A DNA stretch of 64,000 nucleotides, taken from Blastocatellia bacterium (lineage in GTDB: Bacteria > Acidobacteriota > Blastocatellia > UBA7656 > JADIYM01). Position 1 is the stretch's first letter; each line of letters begins with the position of its first letter. The notes beneath the pieces were generated by a model. That model searched no databases. It was not told where the DNA came from and saw only the letters and a list, made by a program, of their open reading frames with translations. Shown here one piece after another: positions 1-9,801 of this stretch. The position numbers and the translations under genes are program-made. Where the stretch lies: NCBI GenBank assembly GCA_021463145.1, contig JAJTWZ010000011.1:33073-97072 (forward strand), written 5' to 3'.

Positions 1-3000
1 GTGGCAACCGGACAACCGGGCCTGGGCCGTCTGGTTGAAGACGGACTTTTCGACAAGGATCCGCTCGTTCGCGAGCGGACGGCGAGAGCGATCTCGAGGT
101 CGCAGCAGGCCATAGCTGACCTCCTCGAGAGCTATCCGAGTGCCTATTTCGTCGGCGACTCCAGAGGTTTCACGATCGCATCCCTGCTTCCCGAAGCCGT
201 CCGCGCGGAGATTGCAATTGGCGGTCTCGAATCCAACGAGTTCGTGGCCACGGTCAAGGCGCCGACGGCCATCGTTCCTGCGCCTGGCGATTCTCCCCGA
301 GGCGTTCCCGGCGGCGTTCCCGGCGGCGTTCCTGGCGGCGTACCCGGCGGCGTGCCCGGAGGCGTACCCGGTGGCGTGCCCGGAGGCGTTCCCGGAGGCG
401 TTCCTGGAGGCGTACCCGGTGGCGTTCCTGGCGGCGTTCCCGGAGGCGTTCCCGGCGGCGTTCCCGGTGGCGTACCCGGAGGCGTACCCGGTGGCGTTCC
501 CAGACGCGTGCCCGGAGGTATATACGGCGGCGTTCCCGGCGGAATTCCGATCGATGAAGGCGATTCGAGTGACAACTATGGGTCGGGCAGTTCCTATATT
601 TCCGCTCGAAGACCCTGGGCGCCGGACCAATACTTCGCACTTGCCCTTTTTCTTGGTCTTCCGAAAGATGATTTCCCGATGCCGCTAGATCAGGTCCTCG
701 CGGCCGAAGACGACGCAATGACCGCAACCGCGCTGAACCTGATGGTCGAGCGCGGCGAGGCGCCACCCCTGGAGTTGTTGCTGACCTGTCTCGGCACGAA
801 GTCCGAGAGCCTGTTCCAGGCCGCTGCTCTTGCTCTGGGCCGCTTTGGCTCGATGCCGGATCTTCCTCGTATCGTGGCAAAACGGCAGGCCGCGATCGCA
901 AGCGCGCGAAAGTACTCCTGGAGATCGAACCCCGGAGCCGAACTCGATCTGGCGACGGCTTTGATCCGGTCGCGACACGAGGCTTCTCTTGCGGCCGGTC
1001 CGGATGCCCTTGCCTCTATCGTTCGCGCCGCCGTCGCGCGTGCCAAGTCCCGCACGACCTGGATCCGGACATCCACGGCGGCCCTTACGCGACCATCCGG
1101 CATTGCGAATGGCGCGTGGACGGCTGGCCGACACCTCGATCCGTTTGGCGGAAATCTCTTCCCGCGGCGTGTGACGTTCTATACCGCGATAGTAAACCCG
1201 AGCGCGGCCCTGGCTCACGCCGGAAGCAGTTTCGAGCACGCGAGGATGAACAACTCTGGTGACGAAGCCACAGTCGCGCTTGCACTGCGCTTCTGGCGCC
1301 AGTCCATCGCGGAATTCGCTGGAGAGTCCGCACAGGAAGTCTCCTTCGAGCGTTTCGGGATCGCGGGGACCCAACCCGTCGCCGTCGCTACCTGGTCGCC
1401 CGTCGGAGTCGAGCCCCTGGATACCCCGAATTCGTACACCGTGGCACTTCTTGGCGTGGCCGACCGCGATCGCTTCGAGCGTTTGCTTGCAAGGAGCAAC
1501 ACTCGGGGAGACGTCCTGAATCCGGGGGAGGTTTCCGCCGGCGCTTCGATATTGGTCCGGGTGTTGGCCATGTTCCCCACTATCGGAGCGCTGGCCGCCT
1601 TCGGACAGTTGGTGCCAGGCGCCGCCTCGGCCCCGCCGCGGCGCCCCCGCCCGGTACGATCCAGTCCCGTAACGGACTTGTCGTTCCTGTGGCACCACCA
1701 GGACGCGATTCGCGACGATACCTGCCTGGGCGTCCCTGTTCGCGTGGTCTCTCGAACAGCAATATCGACGGACGGTGACGTGTCCGCGCGAGAACTCGTC
1801 GTCGCCTACCTGGGAGATCGGGCCCTTGTCGCGTCCGGGATGGCAGCGATGGCGGACGCGCTCGCGCGACTCCGTGACGGTACTGGCTCGCTTGGCCAGG
1901 GTGCAGCGCTCCAGTCCCTGAAGTCGTCGGGCCACGACTTCATTTACTTTAGCAATGTCACCGGAAGCGGCGACGAGCCGACCGAAACTGGCTCACTCCA
2001 ATTCTCCGACGACGCCTGGACGAATTCCTTCCACCTAGGCTCTGCCGAAGCCGATGCGCTCGGCCTCGAAGCGACGCTCTCACCGAGTGATGCCAAGGCG
2101 CCAGCTACGCTGCTCCCAGCTTCTACCCTGGCTTACGGCGTTGCACATCTCGATGCAGGGAAGGTGCTTGCCCGCTTTCCAGCAGACTTCCGGAAGTCGA
2201 TCGCGGCATCCTTCCTCGCCGATTTCACGACCAGGGTTCTGCCGGAACTCGACAGTGAATGCGGCGTCGCGCTGCTTGCCCTGCCAAAGTTGTCCGACGG
2301 CGGACCGATTCCCCACGGGAGCCTGTTCTTCGTCAAGCTGAAGACCGGCAGTCTGCAGACGCTCGCCAGTTCGGGGCGCCTTTTTGCGAAGTCTCAGCCT
2401 GAGAACCTGTCGCTCGCGATCCGAAACGGATTTCTCGTGGTCGCGGCAGACGCGCGTACGTTGGCGCGTCTGGATGAGTCCACGCGACTGGCCGCGACCC
2501 CGGCCTTCGCGAAAGTCGTAAGCGGAGTCCCTCCCGCCGTCGTCGCGTTCGCCGGCGTGAACATGGAAGTGGCTATCGCGCAGGTGAAGGCGCAGGGATT
2601 GCCGCCCGAGACCACAGCTCTGGTCAACGCCCTGGTTTCGCTGATTCGCACATTCTCGCGCCACGAGGCCTGGGCAACGGGAGAAGCCGGAGTCGTAGAT
2701 GCGCGCCTTGTCGCGAGAATCGAACGTGAAGGCGCCAACGCCGTCTCGCCCCTTACCGGGTCGTCGAACCGGGCGCTTCAGGTCGCCGTCCTTCCTTCTT
2801 TTGGCATGAACCTGGAGGGCGTATCGCGGCTCGAATCGGTGCAGTTGCGACTCCACGCAAAGTCTCCCCAGATTTTGAGTCACCTTCGCGCCGACCTCGC
2901 GTCCTCGGCCGGGTCGCCTGGTGGCACGGACGCTGAAACTTCGTTCCTGATGACCAACTCGGCACGCCGGCCCGACAATGTCCCGTCCGTGCGTCTTCCA

Positions 3001-5016
3001 ATAACCGATCCTGCTTTCGCCTTGGAACTTGGAGAGTCGGAGGCCATCCAGCCGAAGGATCCGGCTGTCAGCCGGCGGGCCGCCGAGATAGCGGGCGCCG
3101 ACCGGGATGCCTGGTCCGTTGCGCGGAAGCTCTCCGCCTGGACCCACGCAAACCTGAATTGGAAAGTGGTTCCTGGCGCGACCCCTGCACAGACACTGGC
3201 CACACGAGAGGCGGATTGTCTCGAATTCAGTCAACTCTACGTCGCAATGGCACGGTCGGTAGGGCTTCCCTCCCGCATCGTCTTCGGTTTTGCCCACGGC
3301 GGCGACGGGTTCATCGGCCACGCATGGGTGGAAGTCTGGGCTGGCAAATGGATCGAGATCGACCCCACCTGGGGAACGGACTTCGTCGACGCCACGCACC
3401 TGCGAACTTCGGCTACAGGCGTGATCTCCTATGCACTCCTGGATCAGATAGAAGTCGACATTCTCGGGGCGGAAGGCCCTGTGCCGCCGGAACGGCTCGA
3501 TGCGCAGGAGCTTTTTCGCGGCATCTGCACCGGCCTCGAGAAGGGCACGGTGGAGCCGCTCGAGGCCGCCCTCGATTTCGATGCCGTGGCGTTGAAGCAC
3601 TCAGGCGTCGATCGGATCACTGCTCTCGATTCCGCGGCGGTGAAGGCAGTCGAGAGATCGATCGTCAGTATCGCATCCGCATTCGAAGGCCGCTACAAGC
3701 CTCCCGCCAGCGACGGAACGCGCTCTGTCAGGCTGATGAATTCCATTGTCAGCGGCGACCGGGCCACTGGTTTCGTAGAGGTCACGGAGGATTTCGAGTC
3801 CTTCTATCTCCGCCTCCACGCGCAACGCCACGGCACACGGTGGAGCCTCGTAGAGATCGAGAATCTCGACTTCGGGCTTCAACTCGTTCGAGCGACGGTG
3901 CGCCACGCAGTTCGCGCGAGCGTTCCCGGTGCCGAGCAGGGCTACCCGATCGTGGACCGTGTGCTGGCGTCTTACGAGAAGGATCCGGACACGGCGCTCT
4001 CGGTCCTCGACTCGGCGCTTACTGCGACTCCCGGCGACCCCGAGCTTCAGTATCTCAAGGTGGTAGTGCTCAATGTCCACCAACGCTTTTCCGAATCCCT
4101 CGCCCTTCTGGAAAAGCTCGTAGCTGCGCCGAACCCGCCGCCCCTCGCCTACCTCGAACTCGGAAATAGGTTGCTTTACGCTGAGCGGGCCGACCAGACG
4201 CGGGCGCTTGCGATGTTCGAGACATACGCGCGGCTCGCGCCGGACGACCCGCGGCCGTATATCGAGATCGCGAGCGTGCTGGAGCAATCGGACCGCGCCG
4301 GTGCTGAGCGCGCCGGCAGAAGGGCGCTTTCCCTCGACCCAGCCAGCGATCAGGCGGCGCTTGTGCTCGGCGGAATACTCGTTGGCGACAACCGTGTGAG
4401 GGAAGCCGTGGCGGTCGTCGAGGGAGCGTCGCGCCTGAGCGGCAGCGAAGTAAGCGCAATCGAGAGCCTTCTGGATTACCTCCTGGAAGAAGACGACCCG
4501 GAGCCGATTCTCGAGCTGTTTCTGAAGCAGGCTCGAGACCTCGTGGAAGCGGATCCAGGTGCATGCGATTCCGTGGCGCACGGCTACCTGCAACTGGACA
4601 AGCCGCTCGTCGCGGTCAACTTCGCCCGCAGGCAGGTCGCGTTGACGCCCGACTCCGCGCGTGCCCACTCGACGCTGGCTTCTGTATGCATCGAGCTTCG
4701 ACGGTTCGAGGATGCGATTGGATCGGCAACGCGCGCACTCGAGCTCGACGGCAAGCGGACCTTATGCCACCTGTATCGTGCGATGGGTCTCTCGCAACTC
4801 GGGCGTCTCGACGAGGCGATTGCCGATCTTCGAGTGGTTGGTCGGGAGTTCCCATATCTTGCAAGCTACCTTGGCGATAACGCCTTGCTTTCGCCGCTCT
4901 TCAGCCGTGCCGATTTCAAGGCGATCGTGGACGAAGCCCGGGCGACCGTGAAAGCGAAGGAGTCCAAGGCGGAGGAGAACGAAGTGGAGGAATCGCCTGA
5001 CAAGCGCACACCCTAG
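1..5016 (+). CDS. Giant transglutaminase-like / TPR protein, N-terminally incomplete
   Basis: The frame is open from base 1, so the GTG there may be internal and the protein (1671 residues here) probably begins outside the window. The first ~45 residues ([12 protein letters not shown] type) look like a HEAT-like helical repeat. Residues ~100-182 are a tandem GGVP repeat. A long middle part to ~1040 has no domain I recognise. Residues ~1045-1150 form a transglutaminase-like domain with the expected triad: C1073 in READCLEF, H1107 in GHAWVEVW and D1121 in IDPTWG. Residues ~1325-1640 are TPR-like helical repeats, followed by a charged tail rich in K and E. Such enzymes are cysteine peptidases or amidases; TPRs usually bind partners. 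The substrate is unknown. No signal peptide can be judged because the true N-terminus is missing. Confidence 0.8.
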   Translation: MATGQPGLGRLVEDGLFDKDPLVRERTARAISRSQQAIADLLESYPSAYFVGDSRGFTIASLLPEAVRAEIAIGGLESNEFVATVKAPTAIVPAPGDSPRGVPGGVPGGVPGGVPGGVPGGVPGGVPGGVPGGVPGGVPGGVPGGVPGGVPGGVPGGVPGGVPGGVPRRVPGGIYGGVPGGIPIDEGDSSDNYGSGSSYISARRPWAPDQYFALALFLGLPKDDFPMPLDQVLAAEDDAMTATALNLMVERGEAPPLELLLTCLGTKSESLFQAAALALGRFGSMPDLPRIVAKRQAAIASARKYSWRSNPGAELDLATALIRSRHEASLAAGPDALASIVRAAVARAKSRTTWIRTSTAALTRPSGIANGAWTAGRHLDPFGGNLFPRRVTFYTAIVNPSAALAHAGSSFEHARMNNSGDEATVALALRFWRQSIAEFAGESAQEVSFERFGIAGTQPVAVATWSPVGVEPLDTPNSYTVALLGVADRDRFERLLARSNTRGDVLNPGEVSAGASILVRVLAMFPTIGALAAFGQLVPGAASAPPRRPRPVRSSPVTDLSFLWHHQDAIRDDTCLGVPVRVVSRTAISTDGDVSARELVVAYLGDRALVASGMAAMADALARLRDGTGSLGQGAALQSLKSSGHDFIYFSNVTGSGDEPTETGSLQFSDDAWTNSFHLGSAEADALGLEATLSPSDAKAPATLLPASTLAYGVAHLDAGKVLARFPADFRKSIAASFLADFTTRVLPELDSECGVALLALPKLSDGGPIPHGSLFFVKLKTGSLQTLASSGRLFAKSQPENLSLAIRNGFLVVAADARTLARLDESTRLAATPAFAKVVSGVPPAVVAFAGVNMEVAIAQVKAQGLPPETTALVNALVSLIRTFSRHEAWATGEAGVVDARLVARIEREGANAVSPLTGSSNRALQVAVLPSFGMNLEGVSRLESVQLRLHAKSPQILSHLRADLASSAGSPGGTDAETSFLMTNSARRPDNVPSVRLPITDPAFALELGESEAIQPKDPAVSRRAAEIAGADRDAWSVARKLSAWTHANLNWKVVPGATPAQTLATREADCLEFSQLYVAMARSVGLPSRIVFGFAHGGDGFIGHAWVEVWAGKWIEIDPTWGTDFVDATHLRTSATGVISYALLDQIEVDILGAEGPVPPERLDAQELFRGICTGLEKGTVEPLEAALDFDAVALKHSGVDRITALDSAAVKAVERSIVSIASAFEGRYKPPASDGTRSVRLMNSIVSGDRATGFVEVTEDFESFYLRLHAQRHGTRWSLVEIENLDFGLQLVRATVRHAVRASVPGAEQGYPIVDRVLASYEKDPDTALSVLDSALTATPGDPELQYLKVVVLNVHQRFSESLALLEKLVAAPNPPPLAYLELGNRLLYAERADQTRALAMFETYARLAPDDPRPYIEIASVLEQSDRAGAERAGRRALSLDPASDQAALVLGGILVGDNRVREAVAVVEGASRLSGSEVSAIESLLDYLLEEDDPEPILELFLKQARDLVEADPGACDSVAHGYLQLDKPLVAVNFARRQVALTPDSARAHSTLASVCIELRRFEDAIGSATRALELDGKRTLCHLYRAMGLSQLGRLDEAIADLRVVGREFPYLASYLGDNALLSPLFSRADFKAIVDEARATVKAKESKAEENEVEESPDKRTP
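301..546 (+). repeat. In-frame 12-bp tandem repeat encoding GGVP
   Basis: A run of 12-bp units of the type GGCGGCGTTCCC stays in frame inside the first gene. Sixteen intact GGVP units lie between bases 310 and 501, with one partial unit before and four degenerate units ([16 protein letters not shown]) after. Third positions vary from unit to unit while the amino acids stay the same, which points to selection on the peptide as well as slippage. Gly/Pro/Val repeats of this kind form flexible, extended linkers. Confidence 0.95.
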
Positions 5017-5047
5017 AGCGCGTCGTGGACTCATTCGCTCTCAAGCG

Positions 5048-5120
5048 GGGGAGCCCTCCAGCGAGGGAGCTCTCCAGCGGGGAGCTCTCCAGCGAGGGCG
5101 CTATACAGCGAGGAGCTCTC
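5048..5120. repeat. ~16-bp imperfect tandem repeat (about 4.5 units)
   Basis: Units of the form GGGAGCTCTCCAGCGA follow each other directly, with 15 or 16 bases per unit and a few substitutions (one unit reads GGGCGCTATACAGCGA). Each unit holds the palindromic core GAGCTC. The repeat starts about 30 bases after the stop codon of the giant gene. Confidence 0.85.
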
Positions 5121-5218
5121 GACCTTACGGTGGAATTATTCGAAAGTGATGGCGCGCGGCACGCATCAGCGCACGGCCGATTTGCATATCAGCCGCGGGT
5201 CGCGCTCAGGCGAGTCCG

Positions 5219-5507
5219 CGACCGCGGAGCGGTCGATGAAATAGCCGTGGGTCGCGCGCAGGCGAGTGCAACGAGCCTCCGCGCGCGACCCGCGGATCAG
5301 CACGCCTCAACGCGTCGACCGCGGAGCGGTCGCACTTTTACCATCGCGACCTCGTCGCGAAGAGCACGCCGGAAGTCGCATCCTTCAAGGATCAGTGCGA
5401 CCGCTCCGCGGTCGGGCTCCTTCCAGGGGTGCGTACCGGGGGTGACGGCGGATCGCTTCGCTCACCGCCGTGACCCCCGGCTATTGCCTGTGACCGCTTC
5501 GCGGTCA
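5219..5507. repeat. Cluster of four REP-like hairpins
   Basis: Four short perfect palindromes with 3-base loops share one core, GACCGC-NNN-GCGGTC. They lie at 5219-5235, 5316-5332, 5398-5414 and 5491-5507; the first two have loop GGA, the third has TCC (the opposite orientation) and the fourth TTC. The first is followed by GATGAAATAGCC, and a related GGACCGGTCGATGAAAGAG occurs at 5536-5554. This is the layout of REP-type intergenic palindromes. No matching transposase gene is present in the window. Confidence 0.8.
5436..5480. repeat. 16-bp inverted repeat with 13-base loop
   Basis: The arms 5436-5451 and 5465-5480 are complementary at 15 of 16 positions (CCGGGGGTGACGGCGG and its partner). 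The loop is ATCGCTTCGCTCA. It would form a strong hairpin in RNA or a cruciform in DNA. No U-tract follows, so it is not a typical intrinsic terminator. Confidence 0.8.
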
Positions 5508-5795
5508 TCCCGACCCGGATGTCCGGATCGATTGCGGACCGGTCGATGAAAGAGGATGCACCGCACATCCAAAGCTGAATCCGAACCGGCGGCTCGTCGC
5601 CCCAACGCTGCTGCGTCCGATCACGCTGAAATGACCACTTCCGGAGTAACCGCCACGTTCCAGCGACACCACCCGGCAATTGCTGCACGTGACGGACGCC
5701 GGATGCGGTACATTCGGCCTTTCGCACGTGCCGCTACAGCCCGGCGGAATGCCGGCGCAAACGCGGGAGATCAACTACACCAGAGGATTTCACCA

Positions 5796-6650
5796 ATGTT
5801 CGAGAAGGACCTCCTGAAAGACAAAGTCATCCTCGTCACGGGCGGCGGCACGGGACTCGGCCGCTCGATGGGCGAGCGTTTCCTCGAACTCGGCGCGAAA
5901 CTGGCGATCGCGAGCCGCAACGTCGAGCGCCTCGAGAAGGCCGCAGCCGAAATGTCCGCTTCATCCGGCGGCGAGGTGCTGCCCATCGGCTGCGACGTTC
6001 GCGATCCAGAATCGGTAGACGCTATGGTCGGCACGGTCTTCGGGCATTTCGGCAAGGTCGACGTGCTGCTCAACAACGCCGCCGGCAATTTCATCAGCCC
6101 GACGGAAAGGCTCTCGAGCCGGGCCGTCGACGCCGTTCTCGGCATCGTGCTGCACGGGACCTTCTACTGCACGCTAGCGGTCGGCAAGCGTTGGATCGCC
6201 GCGGAATCTGGCGGAACGATGCTCAATATCGTGACGACATACGCGGAGACGGGCTCCGGCTACGTGGTTCCGTCCGCAGCGGCGAAGGCCGGCGTGCTGG
6301 CCTTGACGCGCTCGCTCGCCGTCGAATGGGCGAAGTACGGGATCCGGATGAACGCAATTGCACCTGGACCATTCCCGACCGAAGGCGCCTGGCAGCGGCT
6401 GCTTCCAAGCGAGGAGCTGGCAAACCGGCTCATCGGCCGGATACCGATGGGGCGCGTCGGCGACCACGCGGAGCTCGCCAATCTCGCCGTGTTCCTGATC
6501 AGCGACCGGGTGTCTTACGTCAACGGCGAGTGCGTCGTGATCGATGGCGGCGAGTGGCTTCGTGGCGCAGGGCAGTTCAGCGATTTCGAGTGCGTCACCA
6601 GCGAGCAATGGGATGCGATCGCGACCCTCGTGAAGGGAAGAAAAGGCTGA
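5796..6650 (+). CDS. 2,4-dienoyl-CoA reductase (DECR1-type SDR)
   Basis: A 284-residue short-chain dehydrogenase/reductase with the NAD(P)-binding motif TGGGTGLG near residue 16 and NNAAGN near residue 94. The block YAETGSGYVVPSAAAKAGV, followed by EWAKYGIRMNAIAPGP, GRIPMGR and a C-terminal EQWDAIATL segment, matches the mitochondrial DECR1 pattern closely. Its Tyr, Ser and Lys correspond to the catalytic set of that subfamily, so the lack of a plain YxxxK is normal. The enzyme would reduce 2,4-dienoyl-CoA with NADPH during beta-oxidation of unsaturated fatty acids. The ATG at 5796 is chosen because homology starts about 8 residues later; the upstream part of the frame is repeat-derived. The gene stands alone, 179 bases before tldD. 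Confidence 0.88.
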   Translation: MFEKDLLKDKVILVTGGGTGLGRSMGERFLELGAKLAIASRNVERLEKAAAEMSASSGGEVLPIGCDVRDPESVDAMVGTVFGHFGKVDVLLNNAAGNFISPTERLSSRAVDAVLGIVLHGTFYCTLAVGKRWIAAESGGTMLNIVTTYAETGSGYVVPSAAAKAGVLALTRSLAVEWAKYGIRMNAIAPGPFPTEGAWQRLLPSEELANRLIGRIPMGRVGDHAELANLAVFLISDRVSYVNGECVVIDGGEWLRGAGQFSDFECVTSEQWDAIATLVKGRKG

Positions 6651-6829
6651 GAACGGAGCAGCCGGCCCGTCTCCGCCCACCGTCACAGGTCCGGTTCTTC
6701 TCCGTGATCGGCATTTATCTGTATTCACCCGTTGGAACGAACCTGTTCGGTCCCGCAACTTTCACTCCCGGCCCCCGTATACAAGCCGAAGCACCTCGCT
6801 CCACCACACAATCCAGGGAGGCTCTGAAC

Positions 6830-8302
6830 ATGAAAGAGCTGGCCGACGTGGCCCTCAACGCCGCGAAGTCGAAGGGCGCGTCTTACGCCGATATCCGCTT
6901 CGTCCGCGTTCTCAGGAAGTTCGTCTCGACCCGCGAAGATCACGTCACGGGCATTACCGACACCGAAAGCTACGGTTACGGAATCCGCGCACTCGTCGAC
7001 GGCACGTGGGGCTTCGCGGCGAGCTCGCAGATCGACCGCGACTCGATTGCCCGAATCGCCGAAGCCGCCGTGGCGATCGCCCGGGCCAACAAGTCCATCC
7101 AGAAACGGCCGATCGAGCTCGTGCCCGAGCCCCCGCACGTCGACGTCTGGCAGACGCCGATCACGAAGGATCCGTTCAAGGTCCCCGTCGACGCCCAGGT
7201 GGACCTGCTGCTCAGTGTCAACAGGGCCGCGATGAAGCCGGTCGCCGGCTACAAGTTCTTCTGCAACTCGCAGGTCTTCTCCATGAAGGAAGAGAAGATC
7301 TTCGCGTCGACCGAAGGGACGTACATCGACCAGACTCTCGTCCGGACATATCCGACGTACACAGTCACGGCCGTCGACGAGAAGAACAACACGTTCGAGA
7401 CCCTCTCGACGAACGCGCAGCCGATGGGCAAGGGCTACGAGTACGTAACCGACGACATCGACCTCGTGAAGGAAGCCGAGGAGTACAACCAGCTGGTCGT
7501 CGAAAAGTCGAAGGCCAGGTCGGTTGAACCAGGCCGCTACGACCTCGTGCTCAATCCGGAACACCTCTGGCTCACGATCCACGAGTCGATCGGCCACCCG
7601 ACGGAGCTCGACCGCGTCCTGGGCTACGAGGCGAATTTCGCCGGAACGAGCTTTGCGACGACAGAAAAGCTCGGCAAGTTCCAGTACGGCTCGAAGCTGA
7701 TGAACATCGTCGGCGACAAAATTCAGCGCGACGGCCTTGCGACGTGCGGGTACGACGACGACGGCGTCAAGACGAAGCAGTTCAACATCATCAAGGACGG
7801 CGTCCTCGTGGGTTACCAGACGATCCGCGACAACGCGGGCCTGATCAACCTGAAGGAAAGCGGCGGATGCTGCTACGCCGACAGCTGGTCGTCGGTGCCG
7901 TTCCAGCGGATGCCGAACGTGAGCCTGCTTCCCGCGCCCGGCGATGCGAAGATCATGGACGAGGATCTGATTGCCGGCGTCGATCGCGGTATCTACATCA
8001 AGGGCGACGGCAGCTTCTCGATCGACCAGCAGCGGTTCAACTTCCAGTTCGGCGGACAGCTTTTCTACGAGATCAAGGGCGGCAAGATCGTCGGGCAGCT
8101 CCGCCACGTGGCGTACCAGTCAAGGACGCCCGATTTCTGGAACTCGCTCGACGGCCTCGGCTCGCGCCACTCGTACAGGCTTGGCGGGTCTTACTTCGAC
8201 GGAAAGGGCGAACCCGGGCAAAGCAATTCCGTGAGCCACGGCTGCCCTCCGGTTCGAGTGCGGCAAGTGAACGTCATCAACACGGGGAGGAAATTGGGCT
8301 GA
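6830..8302 (+). CDS. tldD: TldD-family metallopeptidase
   Basis: A 490-residue TldD protein. The zinc motif HESIGH with flanking PTELDR is present near residue 248, as in the active subunit of the TldD/TldE heterodimer, which degrades unfolded peptides and processes some ribosomally made peptides (microcin B17 in E. coli). The family signature GGCCYADSWSSVPFQRMPNV lies near residue 345. The ATG at 6830 follows a good ribosome site (GGGAGG, 9 bases upstream); the open frame further upstream has no homology. Its stop overlaps the start of the partner gene (ATGA), which implies coupled translation. Confidence 0.93.
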   Translation: MKELADVALNAAKSKGASYADIRFVRVLRKFVSTREDHVTGITDTESYGYGIRALVDGTWGFAASSQIDRDSIARIAEAAVAIARANKSIQKRPIELVPEPPHVDVWQTPITKDPFKVPVDAQVDLLLSVNRAAMKPVAGYKFFCNSQVFSMKEEKIFASTEGTYIDQTLVRTYPTYTVTAVDEKNNTFETLSTNAQPMGKGYEYVTDDIDLVKEAEEYNQLVVEKSKARSVEPGRYDLVLNPEHLWLTIHESIGHPTELDRVLGYEANFAGTSFATTEKLGKFQYGSKLMNIVGDKIQRDGLATCGYDDDGVKTKQFNIIKDGVLVGYQTIRDNAGLINLKESGGCCYADSWSSVPFQRMPNVSLLPAPGDAKIMDEDLIAGVDRGIYIKGDGSFSIDQQRFNFQFGGQLFYEIKGGKIVGQLRHVAYQSRTPDFWNSLDGLGSRHSYRLGGSYFDGKGEPGQSNSVSHGCPPVRVRQVNVINTGRKLG

Positions 8303-9642
8303 TGCTTTCAGAACAGGATGCCAAGCGAATCATCGAGAAGGCTCTCAGCTACGCCTCGGCCGAGTCGACGGTAGTCTCTCTCGGGGGCGGAGCGACCGGG
8401 GACACGCGTTTTGCGGTCAACACCGTAACAACGAGCGGATTTCGCGACCAGGCGACGCTGACGGTCACGAGTTCCTATGGACTGCGCTCCGGAAACTCGA
8501 ATACCGACACACTCACCGACGACTCGATCGCAAGGACGGTGAAAGCCGCCGAGGCCATCGCGCGCCTGTCACCCGAGGACCCCGAGACAATGCCGCTGCT
8601 CGGTCCCCAGACCTACGCACCCGTGACGAATGGATGGGACGAAGCCACCGTCAAGGCCGGCCCGGAATGGAGGTCGAAGATCGCAAGTGCGGTCCTGACC
8701 GGGGCGCAGTCGAAGAATCTCGTAGCGGCGGGATTCGTGCAGAACGGCGGCGGGTTCCAGGCGATCGGCAACTCGAAGGGACTGTTCGCATACGGGCGCG
8801 GGTCGAACGCCAACTACTCGACGACGGTGCGCACGGTGATCGGAACTGGCGGCGGTTCCGGCTGGGCGGCGGCCGAAGGCAACACGATCGGCGAGGTTGA
8901 CGGCGCTAGCGTCGCCGCCCGCGCTATTCAGAAGGCGGAGCTCTCGGCGAATGCGGTTGCTATCGAGCCCGGTAAGTACACCGTGATCCTCGAGCCGGTC
9001 GCCGTCGCGGACCTCGTGACGTTCATGTTTTTCTTCGCGAACACTCGAACGGCCGACGAGGGCCGCAGCTTCCTGTCCAGAAAGGGGGGCGGCAACCGGA
9101 AGGGCGAGAAATTCTTCGGCGATCAGGTCTCGATATACACGGACCCGAACGACCGGGTCTCGCCGGGCTTCGCGTTCTCCGGCGACGGCCAACCTACGCG
9201 GAAGATGGATTTCGTCCGCAACGGCGTGGTGACGAACATGCTCACGGGCCGCTACTGGGCTCGCAAGACGAACTCTGAACCGACGCCGTTTCCGACTAAC
9301 CTCATAATGGAAGGCGGAAAGTCGTCGGTCGACGAGATGGTCGCCTCGACGGAGCGCGGAATCCTGGTGACGAGGTTCTGGTACATCCGGCTCGTTGATG
9401 CGCAGTCGGTGCTGTTGACCGGGTTGACTCGTGACGGGACGTTTCTCGTCGAGAAGGGCAAGATCAAGTCTGCGATCAAGAACTTCCGGTTCAACGAGAG
9501 CCCGGTGATCATGCTCAACAACGTTGCGGCGATGTCGCCGTCGGCTCGAGTGACGGGCAGCAACGGCGGAAACTTCTCGGTGATGATGCCGGGGCTCAAG
9601 GTCGACAACTTTACGTTCACGTCCCTTTCCGACGCGGTGTAG
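8302..9642 (+). CDS. pmbA: TldE/PmbA partner subunit
   Basis: A 446-residue member of the same U62 family, lacking the HExxxH zinc motif. This is normal for TldE/PmbA, the non-catalytic half of the heterodimer. Conserved family segments include FFANTRTADEGRSFLSRK and the C-terminal glycine/asparagine-rich GSNGGNFSVMMPGLKV. The start overlaps the tldD stop by one base (ATGA), so the two form an operon. Directly after its TAG stop begins a large inverted repeat that may act as terminator or mRNA stabiliser. Confidence 0.92.
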   Translation: MLSEQDAKRIIEKALSYASAESTVVSLGGGATGDTRFAVNTVTTSGFRDQATLTVTSSYGLRSGNSNTDTLTDDSIARTVKAAEAIARLSPEDPETMPLLGPQTYAPVTNGWDEATVKAGPEWRSKIASAVLTGAQSKNLVAAGFVQNGGGFQAIGNSKGLFAYGRGSNANYSTTVRTVIGTGGGSGWAAAEGNTIGEVDGASVAARAIQKAELSANAVAIEPGKYTVILEPVAVADLVTFMFFFANTRTADEGRSFLSRKGGGNRKGEKFFGDQVSIYTDPNDRVSPGFAFSGDGQPTRKMDFVRNGVVTNMLTGRYWARKTNSEPTPFPTNLIMEGGKSSVDEMVASTERGILVTRFWYIRLVDAQSVLLTGLTRDGTFLVEKGKIKSAIKNFRFNESPVIMLNNVAAMSPSARVTGSNGGNFSVMMPGLKVDNFTFTSLSDAV

Positions 9643-9784
9643 GAGCTGACAGGATTACAGGATTTGCAGGATTGACAGAATTCTCTTCGGTGGTGCGCAA
9701 AGCGCCCGTTGCGATGAGCGTGCGCCTTTCGCACTACCAAGCAGAATCTTGTTAATCCTGTTAATCCTGTAATCCTGTCAGCTC
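9643..9784. repeat. CAGGATT palindromic element, copy 1
   Basis: Bases 9643-9664 and 9763-9784 are perfect 22-base inverted copies carrying GACAGGATTACAGGATT. Further CAGGATT/AATCCTG units lie inside each arm. Inside them sits an imperfect second stem (around 9690-9740, GTGCGCAAAGCGC against GCGCCTTTCGCAC). The element fills the gap between pmbA and hflX, begins with the first base after the pmbA stop and ends 17 bases before the hflX start. Related elements occur at 30,356-30,512 and 33,720-33,976. Confidence 0.9.
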
Positions 9785-9801
9785 TCCTCTATACTGCTGG
9801 C

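Larger units (their letters stand above)
5017..5795. other. Gene-free, hairpin-rich spacer
   Basis: No convincing gene lies in these 779 bases. The one frame longer than 150 codons (5025-5549) runs through repeats and palindromes and has arginine/serine-rich, low-complexity composition. The stretch contains a 16-bp tandem repeat, four hairpins of one family, a 16-bp inverted repeat and a pair of ~24-bp imperfect direct repeats (5192-5215 and 5244-5267). The last ~250 bases before the reductase gene hold its leader. No strong sigma-70 promoter stands out. Confidence 0.7.

Noticed and set aside
685..4668. Several long antisense frames opposite the giant gene
   Set aside because: Shadows caused by high GC at third positions; Arg/Gly-rich with no motifs, while the sense strand encodes a transglutaminase triad and TPRs.
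5436..5480. Intrinsic terminator
   Set aside because: Strong stem but no T-run on either side and more than 400 bases after the stop codon.
5025..5549. 174-codon frame in the spacer after the giant gene
   Set aside because: It runs through tandem repeats and palindromes, has Arg/Ser-rich composition and no domain pattern.
6240..6310. Missing YxxxK in the SDR protein, possibly an inactive enzyme
   Set aside because: The DECR1 subfamily uses a Tyr further upstream plus Ser and Lys in PSAxAK, and all are present.
8302..9642. Lost zinc motif in the second TldD-family protein
   Set aside because: TldE/PmbA subunits normally lack it.
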